A stretch of 64,000 nucleotides of DNA from contig JAMPEU010000012.1 of NCBI GenBank assembly GCA_023664865.1, forward strand, positions 41,080-105,079. The letters run 5' to 3'. The DNA is from Butyrivibrio sp. GTDB lineage: Bacteria; Bacillota; Clostridia; Lachnospirales; Lachnospiraceae. The position numbers and the translations under genes were made by a program. The notes beneath the pieces were generated by a model. The model did no database searches, was not told the origin of the DNA, and saw nothing but the letters and a program-made list of their open reading frames with translations. Each line of letters opens with the position of its first letter. The first letter of the stretch is position 1. Shown here one piece after another: positions 42,445-51,661 of this stretch.

Positions 42445-44235
42445 GTGGAAATCAAGGAACGCATCAGCCTGCTTCAAGAGAAGATGGAGCAGGAAAAAAT
42501 TGATTATTATATGATTCCGACGGCGGATTATCATAATTCGGAGTATGTGAGCGACTTTTTTAAGGTGAGGGAGTATTTTTCAGGCTTTACAGGCTCAAAC
42601 GGAACGCTGGTAGTAAGCCGTAGCTCTGCCGGGTTATGGACGGACGGACGTTATTTTATACAGGCGGAAAAAGAGCTTGAGGGGAGCGGCATCACGCTTT
42701 TCCGTATGCAGGAAGAGGGCGTGCCAACGATTAAGGAATATTTAAAGCAGAACATGAAAGAGGGCGAAACTCTGGGGTTTGACGGCAGGGTTATCGATGC
42801 TCATTACGGCAAAGAACTGGAAGAAAACTTGCAGCATATCCATATGGATTTCAGATATGAAAACGACATAGCGGGGGAACTTTGGACGGAGCGTCCTAAG
42901 CTGCCGTGCGCACCGGTAAAGATACTGCCTGAAGAAATCTGCGGGCAGAGTGCGGCGGACAAATTAGAAAAAGTAAGGGCTGTAATGAGTGAGAAAAAAT
43001 GCGACGCCCATCTGCTTGCCAAGCTGGATGATCTGATGTGGCTGCTTAATATAAGGGGGGCTGACGTGGAGTGCAACCCGGTAGCGTTGTCCTACGGATA
43101 TCTCACAATGACGGACTGTTTTCTTTTCATACAGAAACAGGCTGTGACGGAAGATATGCTAAAGTATGCGCAGGAGTGCGGCATTACGTTGAAGGATTAT
43201 GATGAGGTGGAAGTCTTCTTAAAGGAAAATGCCAAGGGAAAAGTGCTGTTGGACGACAGGAATGTAAATTACAGGCTTTACAGCATCATTAAGGGCAGGG
43301 CTGAAATCGTGACCGATGTAAATCCGAGCGAGAAAATGAAGGCTGTGAAGAACCCTGTCGAACTTAAATACATGGAGAAGGTATATCTTCAGGACAGCGT
43401 CGCTTTGACTAAATTTATATACTGGCTTAAAACCAATATCGGCAAAATTCCCATGACGGAATACTCGGCGGCGATGTACCTGGACAATCTGCGCAGGGAA
43501 GTTGAAGGCTTCCTTGACTTGTCGTTCCCGACAATCAGCGGATATAAGGAAAATGCGGCGATGATGCACTATGAGGCGACTGAAACCGATAACAGCAAGC
43601 TTGCGCCTGAGGGAATGTTGCTCGTGGATTCGGGCGGGCAGTATCTGGGCGGAACTACGGATGTGACAAGGACGATTGTGCTGGGAGAAATAAGCGATGA
43701 GGTTAAGCGGCATTTTACGGCTGTGGCGGTCGGAATGCTTGCCTTGACCAACGCAAGGTTTTTATACGGCTGTACCGGAAGGAATCTGGATATTCTGGCA
43801 AGAGAGCCGTTATGGAGCATGGATATCGATTATAAGTGCGGAACAGGACACGGAATCGGATATATACTTAACGTGCATGAAGGACCGCAGAGTATAAGGT
43901 GGCGTTATGTCGAGAGCGTGAAAGAAACCATAATCGAGGCGGGCATGGTAATGTCCAACGAGCCGGGCGTATATAAGACGGGGAGTCACGGAATACGCAC
44001 GGAGAACGTGATAGTGGCGAAGAACGGTGTGAAGAATGAAGACGGACAGTTTATGTATTTCGATACCCTGACCTATGTGCCGATTGACTTGGATGCAATC
44101 GTACCGGAATATATGCAGAAAGCGGATATCGAGAGGCTTAACGCCTACCACAGGGCTGTGTATGAGAAAGTGAGCCCGTACCTGGAAGAGGACGAGCGCA
44201 AATGGCTTAAAGAGGCAACGAGAGCTGTGTCTTAG
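42445..44235 (+). CDS. Xaa-Pro aminopeptidase (M24B, long form)
   Basis: The 596-residue protein has the three-part structure of long aminopeptidase P: two creatinase-like N-terminal domains (from MEIKERISLLQEKMEQEKID) and a C-terminal M24 domain. Metal ligands are in LLVDSGGQYLGGTTDVTRTI, GTGHGIGYILNVHEGP and MSNEPGVYKTGSHGIRTENV. It removes N-terminal residues ahead of proline. Start is GTG 42445 behind AAAGGAAGG. It is probably cotranscribed with the 101-aa gene 14 bp downstream. Confidence 0.92.
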   Translation: MEIKERISLLQEKMEQEKIDYYMIPTADYHNSEYVSDFFKVREYFSGFTGSNGTLVVSRSSAGLWTDGRYFIQAEKELEGSGITLFRMQEEGVPTIKEYLKQNMKEGETLGFDGRVIDAHYGKELEENLQHIHMDFRYENDIAGELWTERPKLPCAPVKILPEEICGQSAADKLEKVRAVMSEKKCDAHLLAKLDDLMWLLNIRGADVECNPVALSYGYLTMTDCFLFIQKQAVTEDMLKYAQECGITLKDYDEVEVFLKENAKGKVLLDDRNVNYRLYSIIKGRAEIVTDVNPSEKMKAVKNPVELKYMEKVYLQDSVALTKFIYWLKTNIGKIPMTEYSAAMYLDNLRREVEGFLDLSFPTISGYKENAAMMHYEATETDNSKLAPEGMLLVDSGGQYLGGTTDVTRTIVLGEISDEVKRHFTAVAVGMLALTNARFLYGCTGRNLDILAREPLWSMDIDYKCGTGHGIGYILNVHEGPQSIRWRYVESVKETIIEAGMVMSNEPGVYKTGSHGIRTENVIVAKNGVKNEDGQFMYFDTLTYVPIDLDAIVPEYMQKADIERLNAYHRAVYEKVSPYLEEDERKWLKEATRAVS

Positions 44236-44249
44236 GCAGGGAGATTGAT

Positions 44250-44555
44250 ATGAAATTTTATAAAAACCTGTATATCGGGGATACTATTAAAAATCCGAAC
44301 CAAGTAAAAAGAAAAATAAAGCATTATGCAAGACAACTGAATATATTTGTTATCATGCTTGCTTCGGGTGATAACCAGCTTGAAATCTGTCATAGCATGC
44401 TCATCAGGCAGCCTTTTTATAAGAAGAAGGAAAATGCGCCGTATATCATCGGCATTGCGGGAAGTTATGATGAGGCTGTGGAAATAGTGTGCAGGATTAC
44501 TAAAGAAGCGGTGGTACAGAACGGAAACGCCGATTTAAAGGGGTATTTGTTGTAG
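44250..44555 (+). CDS. Conserved hypothetical protein (101 aa)
   Basis: This soluble basic protein (MKFYKNLYIGDTIKNP) has a mixed alpha/beta pattern with a hydrophobic strand FVIMLASG and a C-terminal GIAGSYDEAVEIV segment. I do not know the function. It is sandwiched between aminopeptidase P and the ytfI-like gene with short gaps, so it may belong to the same transcript. RBS GGGAGATTG. Confidence 0.72.
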   Translation: MKFYKNLYIGDTIKNPNQVKRKIKHYARQLNIFVIMLASGDNQLEICHSMLIRQPFYKKKENAPYIIGIAGSYDEAVEIVCRITKEAVVQNGNADLKGYLL

Positions 44556-44573
44556 AAGAAAGGCAAAGTATAA

Positions 44574-45713
44574 ATGTTACATATATTGCTGCTGATTTTA
44601 AAAATAATATTAATAATATTGGCAATATTGATAGGGGTAATTCTCCTGTCTTTATGTATTGTACTTTTTGTCCCCGTGCATTACAGCGTCAAGTTAAACC
44701 GCACGGAAGGCGAGGGCAGCCCGCCGATAGAGGCAGATGCCAAGATTACGTGGCTCCTGCATTTTATCAATATAAGGGCAGTGTATCCTTCGGACATGTA
44801 CCTTAAAGTGCGCATCATGTTTATTACCCTGTTCAGGCTGCCGATGAAAGAGAAGAAAGCGAAGAAAGAAAGAAAAGAGAAAACAAAAGCCAATAAGGAT
44901 AATAACGAAGATAAGAAAACGAAAACCAACGGTAAAGATAAGAATGAAGATAAAGTTCAGGAAACAGACGCTAGGACAGATAAAGAAAAAGCCGCAGGAG
45001 AGAAAATTAGCGTAGCAGAAAAAAAAGTTGTAGGAGAGAAAATTAGCGCAGATAAAGAAACGATTGCAGAAAAGAGTGCGGGCGCAGAAAATGAAAATGA
45101 TACAGACCAAGAAATCAATACAGCCGATAAGACCGATACAGCCGGTACGGAAAGTGGACAAAGTGCGCAGGACGCAGCAGATGCCTGTGGAGAAACAGAG
45201 TCCGTCGGTAAGGCAAAACAATCGCTAAAAGACAAAATAAAAGCTAAAATAAATGATATAAAAGCCAAACTAATTAAAATAATAGATATATTTAAAAATA
45301 TAATATACACAATAAAGAAAATCTGTGTTAAAATAAAAGAAATGTTGGAAAATGCAGAGTATTATCGTGACATTATCAAGGGCGATGAGTTTAAAAGGGC
45401 ATTTTCATTGTGTAAAGATGAGCTGGTGGCAATTTTTAGCTATATTAAGCCGAGGAAATTTCGGGCTGATTTAATAATAGGGCTTGACGATCCGGCATCT
45501 ACAGGACAGGTTCTTTCATATTACGGAATACTCTATCCGCTGATAGGAAACAATGTTAATGTCACGGGCGATTTTGAAAGGAAAAGAATAGAAGGCTCTG
45601 TTTTTATTAAAGGAAAGATAAAGCTCTTTACATTTTTGAAGGCGGTTATCCGTATTTACTTCAATAAAGATATCAGAAAATTACTTAAGCTGTTTAAGAA
45701 GGAGGAAGCATAA
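44574..45713 (+). CDS. DUF2953 protein, YtfI-like, with long charged linker
   Basis: One N-terminal membrane helix (4-33) precedes a conserved VPVHYSVKLN block; the C-terminal RADLIIGLDDPASTGQVLSYYGILYP block is diagnostic of DUF2953 (B. subtilis YtfI). Between them, about residues 95-215 are a Lys/Glu/Asp/Thr-rich linker with internal repeats. B. subtilis YtfI is near 220 residues, so the linker accounts for most of the extra length (379). It lies directly upstream of ytfJ, an order conserved in spore formers. Confidence 0.83.
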   Translation: MLHILLLILKIILIILAILIGVILLSLCIVLFVPVHYSVKLNRTEGEGSPPIEADAKITWLLHFINIRAVYPSDMYLKVRIMFITLFRLPMKEKKAKKERKEKTKANKDNNEDKKTKTNGKDKNEDKVQETDARTDKEKAAGEKISVAEKKVVGEKISADKETIAEKSAGAENENDTDQEINTADKTDTAGTESGQSAQDAADACGETESVGKAKQSLKDKIKAKINDIKAKLIKIIDIFKNIIYTIKKICVKIKEMLENAEYYRDIIKGDEFKRAFSLCKDELVAIFSYIKPRKFRADLIIGLDDPASTGQVLSYYGILYPLIGNNVNVTGDFERKRIEGSVFIKGKIKLFTFLKAVIRIYFNKDIRKLLKLFKKEEA

Positions 45714-46115
45714 ATGGCAGATAATAATTTCACTAACGTAATCGAATCCCTCATGAAGGGAATGAATGCGGTTTTATCAACAAAGACTGTGGTAGGAGAG
45801 GCAACACAGATTGGAGATACCATTATTCTTCCGCTTGTTGATGTCACTTTCGGCGTTGGCGCAGGAGCAAGCAGCTCAGACAAGAAGAACGGCGGCGGTG
45901 GCGGCTTTTCCGCTAAAATGAGTCCGAGCGCTGTGCTGGTTATCAAAAACGGTTCTACGAAGCTTGTAAATATAAAGAATCAGGATACAATTACCAAGGT
46001 AATCGACATGATTCCGGACATCGTAGATAAATTTACCGCGCCTAAAGAGGATATGATTGCAGACGACGATGCCGTAGACATTGCATTTCCCGCTGAAAAG
46101 AAGGACGGGCAGTAG
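45714..46115 (+). CDS. ytfJ: GerW/YtfJ-family sporulation protein
   Basis: The 133-residue protein has the family pattern: IESLMKGMNAVLSTKTVVGE, IILPLVDVTFGVGAG and a Gly-rich loop before AKMSPSAVLVIKNG. YtfJ (GerW) affects spore germination in Bacillus. It starts on the base after the ytfI-like stop codon. RBS AAGGAGGAAG. Confidence 0.93.
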   Translation: MADNNFTNVIESLMKGMNAVLSTKTVVGEATQIGDTIILPLVDVTFGVGAGASSSDKKNGGGGGFSAKMSPSAVLVIKNGSTKLVNIKNQDTITKVIDMIPDIVDKFTAPKEDMIADDDAVDIAFPAEKKDGQ

Positions 46116-46176
46116 GGTTATCACATAGAAGTAAAAATTGCATATAATATATAAAAAGCATAGGCAGGAAAACTAT

Positions 46177-46317
46177 ATGAAGAAACTAATCGGGCTTGTA
46201 GCGCTTTGCGTTGGGATAGGAATGCTGTTTATGCTTTTTATGACTAATCGTTTTATCGGGTTGATTTTGATTGTGCTTTTACTCCTGATAGGTTATAATT
46301 TCTTTTGCTGCGATTAG
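46177..46317 (+). CDS. Small hydrophobic membrane protein (46 aa)
   Basis: A 46-residue frame reads MKKLIGLVALCVGIGM and ends GYNFFCCD. It holds two short membrane-spanning stretches separated by MTNRFIG. The ATG follows CAGGAAAAC. Similar small proteins next to ytfJ occur in Lachnospiraceae as I remember them; no function is known. Confidence 0.6.
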   Translation: MKKLIGLVALCVGIGMLFMLFMTNRFIGLILIVLLLLIGYNFFCCD

Positions 46318-46389
46318 CAGGATAGAAGAGGTAGAAATGGCTGGCATGAGTGGAGATTATCGCATGTTGAGAAAGAATGAAGGTTTACT

Positions 46390-46932
46390 ATGGACATAAA
46401 AGTTGATGAAATACTTGAAAATGGTTCCGAAGAGGAGCTGAATAAATTAAAGTCATGGCTTTTTCGTGAGAATGTAAGGATTAGCACAGCATCCAAGGAC
46501 TTGGATAAGAAGCAGGCGCAGTTCAATAAGGAAAAAGAACAGTTCAAGGACGAAATGAAGACGCTTAACCATAAGCTGTCTGCGGATAAGAAAAGACTGG
46601 AACAGGACAAGGATTTCTTCGAGAAGAAGATGCAGATTCTGAAAGACGGATTTGAGCAGCTTGATATCGACCGCAGGCGACTGGATAAGGAGAAGACCAG
46701 GTTCGAGGCTCAAAGGGAAATGATGGAGAGGTCTTCTTATGAGATAGACCGGGGAGATATATCTGCACTTTTCAGGGGCGTGAACAACCTTCTTTCCTTA
46801 AAGAAAAGATATAAAGACCTGATTAAAATTTTCCATCCGGACAATGTAGCGGGAGATAAGGAAATGATTCAGATGATAAACAGTGAGTACGAGAGCCTCA
46901 AGCGCAGCTTTGATAAAGAGATGCGGGCATAG
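46390..46932 (+). CDS. Coiled-coil protein with truncated DnaJ-like C-terminus
   Basis: Residues 30-115 are an almost uninterrupted heptad-rich coiled coil (Lys/Glu/Asp/Phe). Residues 135-175 look like the second half of a J-domain: RYKDLIKIFHPDNVAGDKEM contains HPD. The first helix of a standard J-domain precedes it as FRGVNNLLSLKK. It could stimulate an Hsp70, but this is inferred from the HPD alone. A terminator follows. Confidence 0.72.
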   Translation: MDIKVDEILENGSEEELNKLKSWLFRENVRISTASKDLDKKQAQFNKEKEQFKDEMKTLNHKLSADKKRLEQDKDFFEKKMQILKDGFEQLDIDRRRLDKEKTRFEAQREMMERSSYEIDRGDISALFRGVNNLLSLKKRYKDLIKIFHPDNVAGDKEMIQMINSEYESLKRSFDKEMRA

Positions 46933-46952
46933 CAGGTTAAATAAGGTAAAAT

Positions 46953-46985
46953 AAAAAGACCAATGGATTAATTGGTCTTTTCTTT
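46953..46985. terminator. Bidirectional terminator
   Basis: AAAAAGACCAAT and ATTGGTCTTTTC form a 10-11 bp stem around GGATTA with T-runs on both strands. It serves the coiled-coil gene and the convergent rpmB. Confidence 0.88.
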
Positions 46986-47004
46986 GCATTAAATACATTT
47001 AAAA

Positions 47005-47190
47005 TTAAGCTCTTTCAACTCTGCCGGATTTTAGGCACTGAGTACATACATGCAGCCTCTTAGCAGCGCCATTTACTTTGCATTTAACTCTTTTTACATT
47101 AGAATGCCAGATTCTATTGGTTTTTCTATGTGAATGGCTTACATTGTTTCCGAAATGAGCTCCTTTACCACAAATATCACATTTTGCCAT
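47005..47190 (-). CDS. rpmB: 50S ribosomal protein L28
   Basis: The 61-residue protein starts MAKCDICGKGAHFGNNVSHS and carries the zinc-binding CxxC pairs (CDIC and CTQC) of the Cys-plus L28 form. ATG 47190 follows AGGAGGTGC on the minus strand; the open frame upstream of it is not coding. Monocistronic with a shared terminator. Confidence 0.96.
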   Translation of the reverse strand: MAKCDICGKGAHFGNNVSHSHRKTNRIWHSNVKRVKCKVNGAAKRLHVCTQCLKSGRVERA

Positions 47191-47316
47191 TTTAGCACCT
47201 CCTAACGATACGGTTTTCTTATTCCGCTTACACAACATTAATATAATATCAGAAATTGGTAAGGATTGCAAGTACAAAATGCAAAAGAAAGAAAGAAAAA
47301 TTACCCATTAAGAATA

Positions 47317-47345
47317 TTGACTTTTATAAGCGGTTTTGAGATAAT
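47317..47345 (+). promoter_or_regulatory. Promoter of pckA
   Basis: TTGACT at 47317-47322 and GATAAT at 47340-47345 have a 17 bp spacer. A leader of roughly 85 nt follows. Confidence 0.6.
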
Positions 47346-47385
47346 ATAAACGGTGTGTTGCAGTAAGCGGCGCATACAATGCAAA

Positions 47386-47409
47386 TTGCGGAAAACCGCA
47401 AGGTTTTCC
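47386..47409 (+). promoter_or_regulatory. Two mutually exclusive hairpins in the pckA leader
   Basis: TTGCGG (47386-47391) can pair with CCGCAA (47396-47401), or GGAAAACC (47390-47397) can pair with GGTTTTCC (47402-47409). Both use the same bases, so only one can form. No T-run follows; the second ends about 18 nt before the AAGGAGG site. Confidence 0.5.
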
Positions 47410-47439
47410 CTGATAATATAATTTTAAGGAGGATATGTC

Positions 47440-49167
47440 ATGTCAACAAAAGCTAATTACAAGATTGACGAAATCGGTAAGGGCAAAGTCGGATTTTCCA
47501 AAACTCGCTCAATTATCGAAGCTGCTTTCTACGGAAACAACGTAGTGAAAGTAAACACATTAAAAGAGGCTTACAATTTAGCAAAAAATTCACCGGGAAC
47601 AATTGTTACCGATATGCCTGTCAAAGACGGTGAGACATTCGGACTTCCTGATGACGCAAAGGTACTGTTATTCAACGATGGGGCAGTAACTGGACGTTAT
47701 GCTGCAGCGCGCCGTATTAAAGGCGAGCCGGGCGTTGATGAGACCAAGCTGGACAAGGTAATTATGGACGCAATTTATGAGACACGTTGGAAAACAATGT
47801 ATCATGCTGAGTGTTTCGTAGGCCTTGATCCTGAATTTATGGTAAAAGCACATCTTTTGATTCCGGAAGGCGAAGAGAACCTGCTTTACAACTGGATGAT
47901 TAACTTCCAGTATATGTCTGACGACTATGTAAAGATGTACAAGAATTCCAAACCGGTGGGCGATGGCAAAGAGCCTGACATCTATATCTTCTCAGATCCC
48001 CAGTGGGCACCCCACGAGGCTCCTGACGTTGATTACAGCTGCTTAAGCGATCCGCTTACACTTTGCTATTTTGATACCAACCAGAACTGCGCGGCTATTC
48101 TCGGTATGAAATACTTTGGCGAGCATAAGAAGGGTACTTTGACAATGGCTTGGGCTTTAGCTAACAGAAACGGTTATGCGGCATGCCACGGCGGACAGAA
48201 AGAATACTCTTTGGATGGCGGCAAGAAGTTCGTTGCTTCCGTATACGGTCTGTCAGGCTCAGGTAAGTCTACTCTTACTCATGCAAAGCATAACGGCAAG
48301 TATGACCAGTTTGGCGGTATCAAAGTTCTTCATGACGACGCATTTATCATTAATTCCGATACATGTGCATCTATCGCTCTTGAGCCTACTTACTTTGATA
48401 AGACGGCAGATTATCCTACAGGCTGCCCTGATAATGAATATCTGTTATCTGCTCAGAACTGCTCATGCACCATGGACAGCGAAGGAAAGATTCAGCTTGT
48501 AACAGAAGATATCAGAAACGGCAACGGACGTGCTATCAAGTCTAAATTATGGTCTCCTAACCGTGTAGATAAGATTGACGCTCCTGTTAATGCAATCTTC
48601 TGGATTATGAAAGATCCTACAATTCCGCCGGTAGTTAAGCTGAAAGGTTCAGCGTTGGCTTCAGTTATGGGCGCTACACTTGCTACTAAGACATCTACCG
48701 CAGAGCGTGTTGCTGCCGGTACAGACCTTAATGCAATCCGTATCGTGCCTTATGCTAACCCGTTCAGAACTTATCCGTTGGTAAACGACTACGAGAAGTT
48801 TAAGAAACTGGTAGAAGAGAAGAATGTAGCTTGCTATATCGTTAATACAGGCGACTTCATGGGCGAGAAGGTTAAACCTGCAGACACCCTTGGAATCCTT
48901 GAGACAATCGTAGAAGGCAAAGCTAAATTCGAGAAGTGGGGACCTTTTGATGATATTGAAATCATGAACGAATGGTCAGGACAGACAGAAGGCTTTAAGA
49001 ACTTTAAGGCTGATGTTAATGACGCTGACTACAAGGCACAGTTAAAGGCTGCTATGCAGACTCGTGTAAATGCAGTAAATGATTTCGCTACCAAGAAAGA
49101 GGGCTATGACAAGCTTCCTGATGAGGCGCTTGCAGCTTTGCAGAAATTAGTAGACGCTTTGAACTAA
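47440..49167 (+). CDS. pckA: Phosphoenolpyruvate carboxykinase (ATP type)
   Basis: PckA interconverts oxaloacetate + ATP and PEP + CO2 + ADP; in fermenters it often runs toward oxaloacetate. The P-loop GLSGSGKST lies near residue 272, followed by the metal site HDDAFIIN and the adenine-binding TSTAERVAAGTD region. The length (575) is about 40 residues above the E. coli enzyme (540). RBS AAGGAGG. It has its own promoter and a strong terminator. Confidence 0.95.
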   Translation: MSTKANYKIDEIGKGKVGFSKTRSIIEAAFYGNNVVKVNTLKEAYNLAKNSPGTIVTDMPVKDGETFGLPDDAKVLLFNDGAVTGRYAAARRIKGEPGVDETKLDKVIMDAIYETRWKTMYHAECFVGLDPEFMVKAHLLIPEGEENLLYNWMINFQYMSDDYVKMYKNSKPVGDGKEPDIYIFSDPQWAPHEAPDVDYSCLSDPLTLCYFDTNQNCAAILGMKYFGEHKKGTLTMAWALANRNGYAACHGGQKEYSLDGGKKFVASVYGLSGSGKSTLTHAKHNGKYDQFGGIKVLHDDAFIINSDTCASIALEPTYFDKTADYPTGCPDNEYLLSAQNCSCTMDSEGKIQLVTEDIRNGNGRAIKSKLWSPNRVDKIDAPVNAIFWIMKDPTIPPVVKLKGSALASVMGATLATKTSTAERVAAGTDLNAIRIVPYANPFRTYPLVNDYEKFKKLVEEKNVACYIVNTGDFMGEKVKPADTLGILETIVEGKAKFEKWGPFDDIEIMNEWSGQTEGFKNFKADVNDADYKAQLKAAMQTRVNAVNDFATKKEGYDKLPDEALAALQKLVDALN

Positions 49168-49192
49168 TTGAATTAAGAAGTTTAGTGCAGAT

Positions 49193-49236
49193 AAAATTCC
49201 ACCCCATTACCTTAATTGGTAATGGGGTGGTTTTAT
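49193..49236. terminator. Strong bidirectional terminator after pckA
   Basis: CCACCCCATTACC and GGTAATGGGGTGG form a perfect 13 bp stem around TTAATT with TTTTAT after it and AAAAT before it. It can also serve the convergent SGNH gene. Confidence 0.9.
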
Positions 49237-49275
49237 GCTGATATGATGGAACAAATTAAGTTTTATCCTGGATTA

Positions 49276-50343
49276 TCACTGCATCATACAGTTTATGAAA
49301 TACGCATACAAATTCTGAGACGTTTCTTTGCTGTAGTGCAGGCCGTCTACGATTTTACAGCCAATCGACGATATGTAACTGTAGCTGTCTATCCAATGCA
49401 CATAAGGGCTTAAACTATTATACATCTGCTGGTTAAAATATTCTACCTGTTCTTTGGTAACATATCGGTTCTCCCATACCGGATTAACGGAAGCATAGTA
49501 AACGGTTGCCCCTAAGGCTGTCCATTCAGCAGCTTTTGCATTGACAAGAGGTATATATTTCTGGAGATTTCTGGTATCGTTGACTCCAAGGTTAATCAAT
49601 ATTTTGGTACCGTTTCCTACACAGGCATCGATTCTTGGAATCGCCTTTTCCTTAAACCATGTATAACCTTGTCCGCTTTCAGCTATCCATGTGCAGTAGT
49701 CCGCGCCAACAGCTTCGTGCATCTGAACGAATCTGGAATCACCTACCATAATTATGCCTGCTGTAGCTCTTACATCAGGTGCGGGCGCTATTTCAGGAAC
49801 TGCTGGAACAGCGGGCTGTGTTTCAGGAACTGCTGCAGCTGCGGGTTGTGCGGCAGCGGCATTAGCGTTTGCCAGCATGCTTTCCCATGCGGCGATAAGC
49901 GCCTGCAACTGTTCGTCCGTAAGTGTAATGCCCTGAGCCTGAAAACTCTGCAGTAAGGCAGTAAATGCAGCATCTGTAGGGATGTTGCTTTCAGCAGTAT
50001 TGCTGCTTTGCAGATATTTATTGCTGACAAATGCTTTAATTTCATTGTTAGCGCCGTAGGCAATCTCATACCAGTTGGTATCTGCCTGTCCAAGTACGAT
50101 AACAGCCTGACCGCGGTTCAGCGAGCCGATTATTTCATAGGCTGTCGAAGGACCTTTTCTTACGTTTACGGCATTGATTACATACATGATTTTAGCTTCT
50201 TCGTATTCTACCACAGTGTATCCGTTCTGGTCATTTGTACCGACAAATTTGATAAATTCGGCTTCGTCATTCTTTTCGGGATTATTGTATCCACAGAGTA
50301 AGAGTGATAGGGTTAGTGTGAGAATCACAGATAGTCTTTTCAT
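49276..50343 (-). CDS. SGNH/GDSL-type hydrolase lipoprotein with SH3 domain
   Basis: The N-terminus is a lipoprotein signal (lipobox LLLC, Cys17). A bacterial SH3 domain follows (VINAVNVRKGPSTAYEIIGS), then a linker rich in Ala/Pro/Glu with repeated PAVPE-like units, and a C-terminal SGNH hydrolase domain with IMVGDSRF, INLGVNDTRN and DGLHY. It may deacetylate or bind cell-wall glycans. I chose ATG 50343, which has AAAGGAG upstream. The adjacent acyltransferase suggests a role in cell-wall or exopolysaccharide O-acetylation. Confidence 0.86.
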   Translation of the reverse strand: MKRLSVILTLTLSLLLCGYNNPEKNDEAEFIKFVGTNDQNGYTVVEYEEAKIMYVINAVNVRKGPSTAYEIIGSLNRGQAVIVLGQADTNWYEIAYGANNEIKAFVSNKYLQSSNTAESNIPTDAAFTALLQSFQAQGITLTDEQLQALIAAWESMLANANAAAAQPAAAAVPETQPAVPAVPEIAPAPDVRATAGIIMVGDSRFVQMHEAVGADYCTWIAESGQGYTWFKEKAIPRIDACVGNGTKILINLGVNDTRNLQKYIPLVNAKAAEWTALGATVYYASVNPVWENRYVTKEQVEYFNQQMYNSLSPYVHWIDSYSYISSIGCKIVDGLHYSKETSQNLYAYFINCMMQ

Positions 50344-50411
50344 TTGGTATATTCTCCTTTTTCCTAAAATAATTGTATGATAAAGTATACAATGGAAAAT
50401 AAAATTATGCA

Positions 50412-50444
50412 AGCAAAAGAGTGCGAAAAATAAATTTTCGCACA
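50412..50444 (-). terminator. Terminator of the acyltransferase gene (minus strand)
   Basis: GTGCGAAAA and TTTTCGCAC pair around ATAAA; on the minus strand TCTTTTGC follows. It separates the two minus-strand genes. Confidence 0.7.
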
Positions 50445-50481
50445 GAAAAAGGAATAAATTCCCATATTGGAAAAAGCGATG

Positions 50482-51522
50482 TTAATGCTTTTTTATCACA
50501 GATGTCAGCATGGAAATTAATTTCCACATGCAGGATATAATCAGGCTGCATAAAAACGCAGCTGCGATAATACATATCGGGCTTAGGATGAATCTAACCG
50601 ACATGGAATCAATCATAGAGAAATTTATACATCTCATAGCTATAAACACATGCGTGATATATATGTAAAGGGAATTTTTACCTAAAAAGGTAAATATTAC
50701 TTCTTTTATACGGCATTTGGACGCAAGGATAAGGATTAGCAGCGTCCAAACTACGGTTGCGCCGATTTGCACCCATATCTGATAATCTTCGGGATTGCCT
50801 CCCCAGTCTACGCCGTCTTCCAGTCCCCATTTTATGACAAATACCATGCCAATCGAGAGGATGACAAGCATATAAATCCATATTTTATCTATAATCTTTT
50901 TAAACAGCTCTTCATATTCGCCTGCAAGTATGCCAATAGCAAACGCAATGTTGGATACGTACCAAAACGGCGACATATCATTTTTATAAAGGATATAAGA
51001 CATAACATAGGTAAAGACGCAGAATATAACCGTTCTTAGCCATTTAATCCGTATTAAGGCGTAAATAACAATAAAACCTATATAAAATAAGAACAATACC
51101 ATCATGTACCAATAATTATATCCGCATACGATAAGCCATAAATCGTGAAGTGAGTTAAGTCCGTCTGAAATCAGTTCTATAAATCCCACTATGATAATAT
51201 AAGGTATGTATACGTTTTTTATCCTTTTCCACACAAATTGCCAGCTCATTTTCTTATCGCCAAGAGATTTTATCATGGCATAGCCTGAAAAGAGGAAAAA
51301 GATATCTACGCCGTATACGCCGAGCTTGGTAAGGGCATATCTGAATGTCTCTACATTGCCCTCCGTCGATGCGAGGATATTCCACCAATGCCCGTAATGG
51401 GATAATACGACCATCAACGCTGCGATTCCACGGAACCAGTCAGTTTCGCGCTTATTCATAAGAGTTTGGCCGTCGTTATTGTTATTGTTCATAAGAGTTT
51501 TATTGCTTTTATTATTGTTCAT
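50482..51522 (-). CDS. Acyltransferase family 3 membrane protein
   Basis: About ten membrane segments and the N-terminal signature RETDWFRGIAALMVVLSHYGH (with the catalytic His region) identify an Acyltransferase_3 protein, which moves acyl groups onto cell-surface carbohydrates. FFLFSGYAMIKS and FLGKNSLYIYITHVF are also typical. The first 24 codons contain an Asn-rich repeat with three Met codons in similar contexts; ATG 51522 has CGGAGC upstream. Length 346. Its partner may be the SGNH protein next to it. Confidence 0.85.
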   Translation of the reverse strand: MNNNKSNKTLMNNNNNDGQTLMNKRETDWFRGIAALMVVLSHYGHWWNILASTEGNVETFRYALTKLGVYGVDIFFLFSGYAMIKSLGDKKMSWQFVWKRIKNVYIPYIIIVGFIELISDGLNSLHDLWLIVCGYNYWYMMVLFLFYIGFIVIYALIRIKWLRTVIFCVFTYVMSYILYKNDMSPFWYVSNIAFAIGILAGEYEELFKKIIDKIWIYMLVILSIGMVFVIKWGLEDGVDWGGNPEDYQIWVQIGATVVWTLLILILASKCRIKEVIFTFLGKNSLYIYITHVFIAMRCINFSMIDSMSVRFILSPICIIAAAFLCSLIISCMWKLISMLTSVIKKH

Positions 51523-51661
51523 AATTGCTCCGTTGTCCGTGCATTGTGATTGGACTCATTGTTTAAAATAGCTGTTGCATGTGCCATCATGCTAATTATA
51601 TCCCCCCAGGAAAATTATAACAATACAGTTGACATCATTTTAAGAAAAAATTAAAGAATTG

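Noticed and set aside
44694-45310. Long minus-strand frames opposite the ytfI-like gene
   Set aside because: They arise from the low-complexity A-rich linker; the products are Phe/Ser/Cys-rich with no family resemblance.
49216-49413. Short plus-strand frame after pckA
   Set aside because: It begins inside the pckA terminator and is antisense to the conserved SGNH domain.
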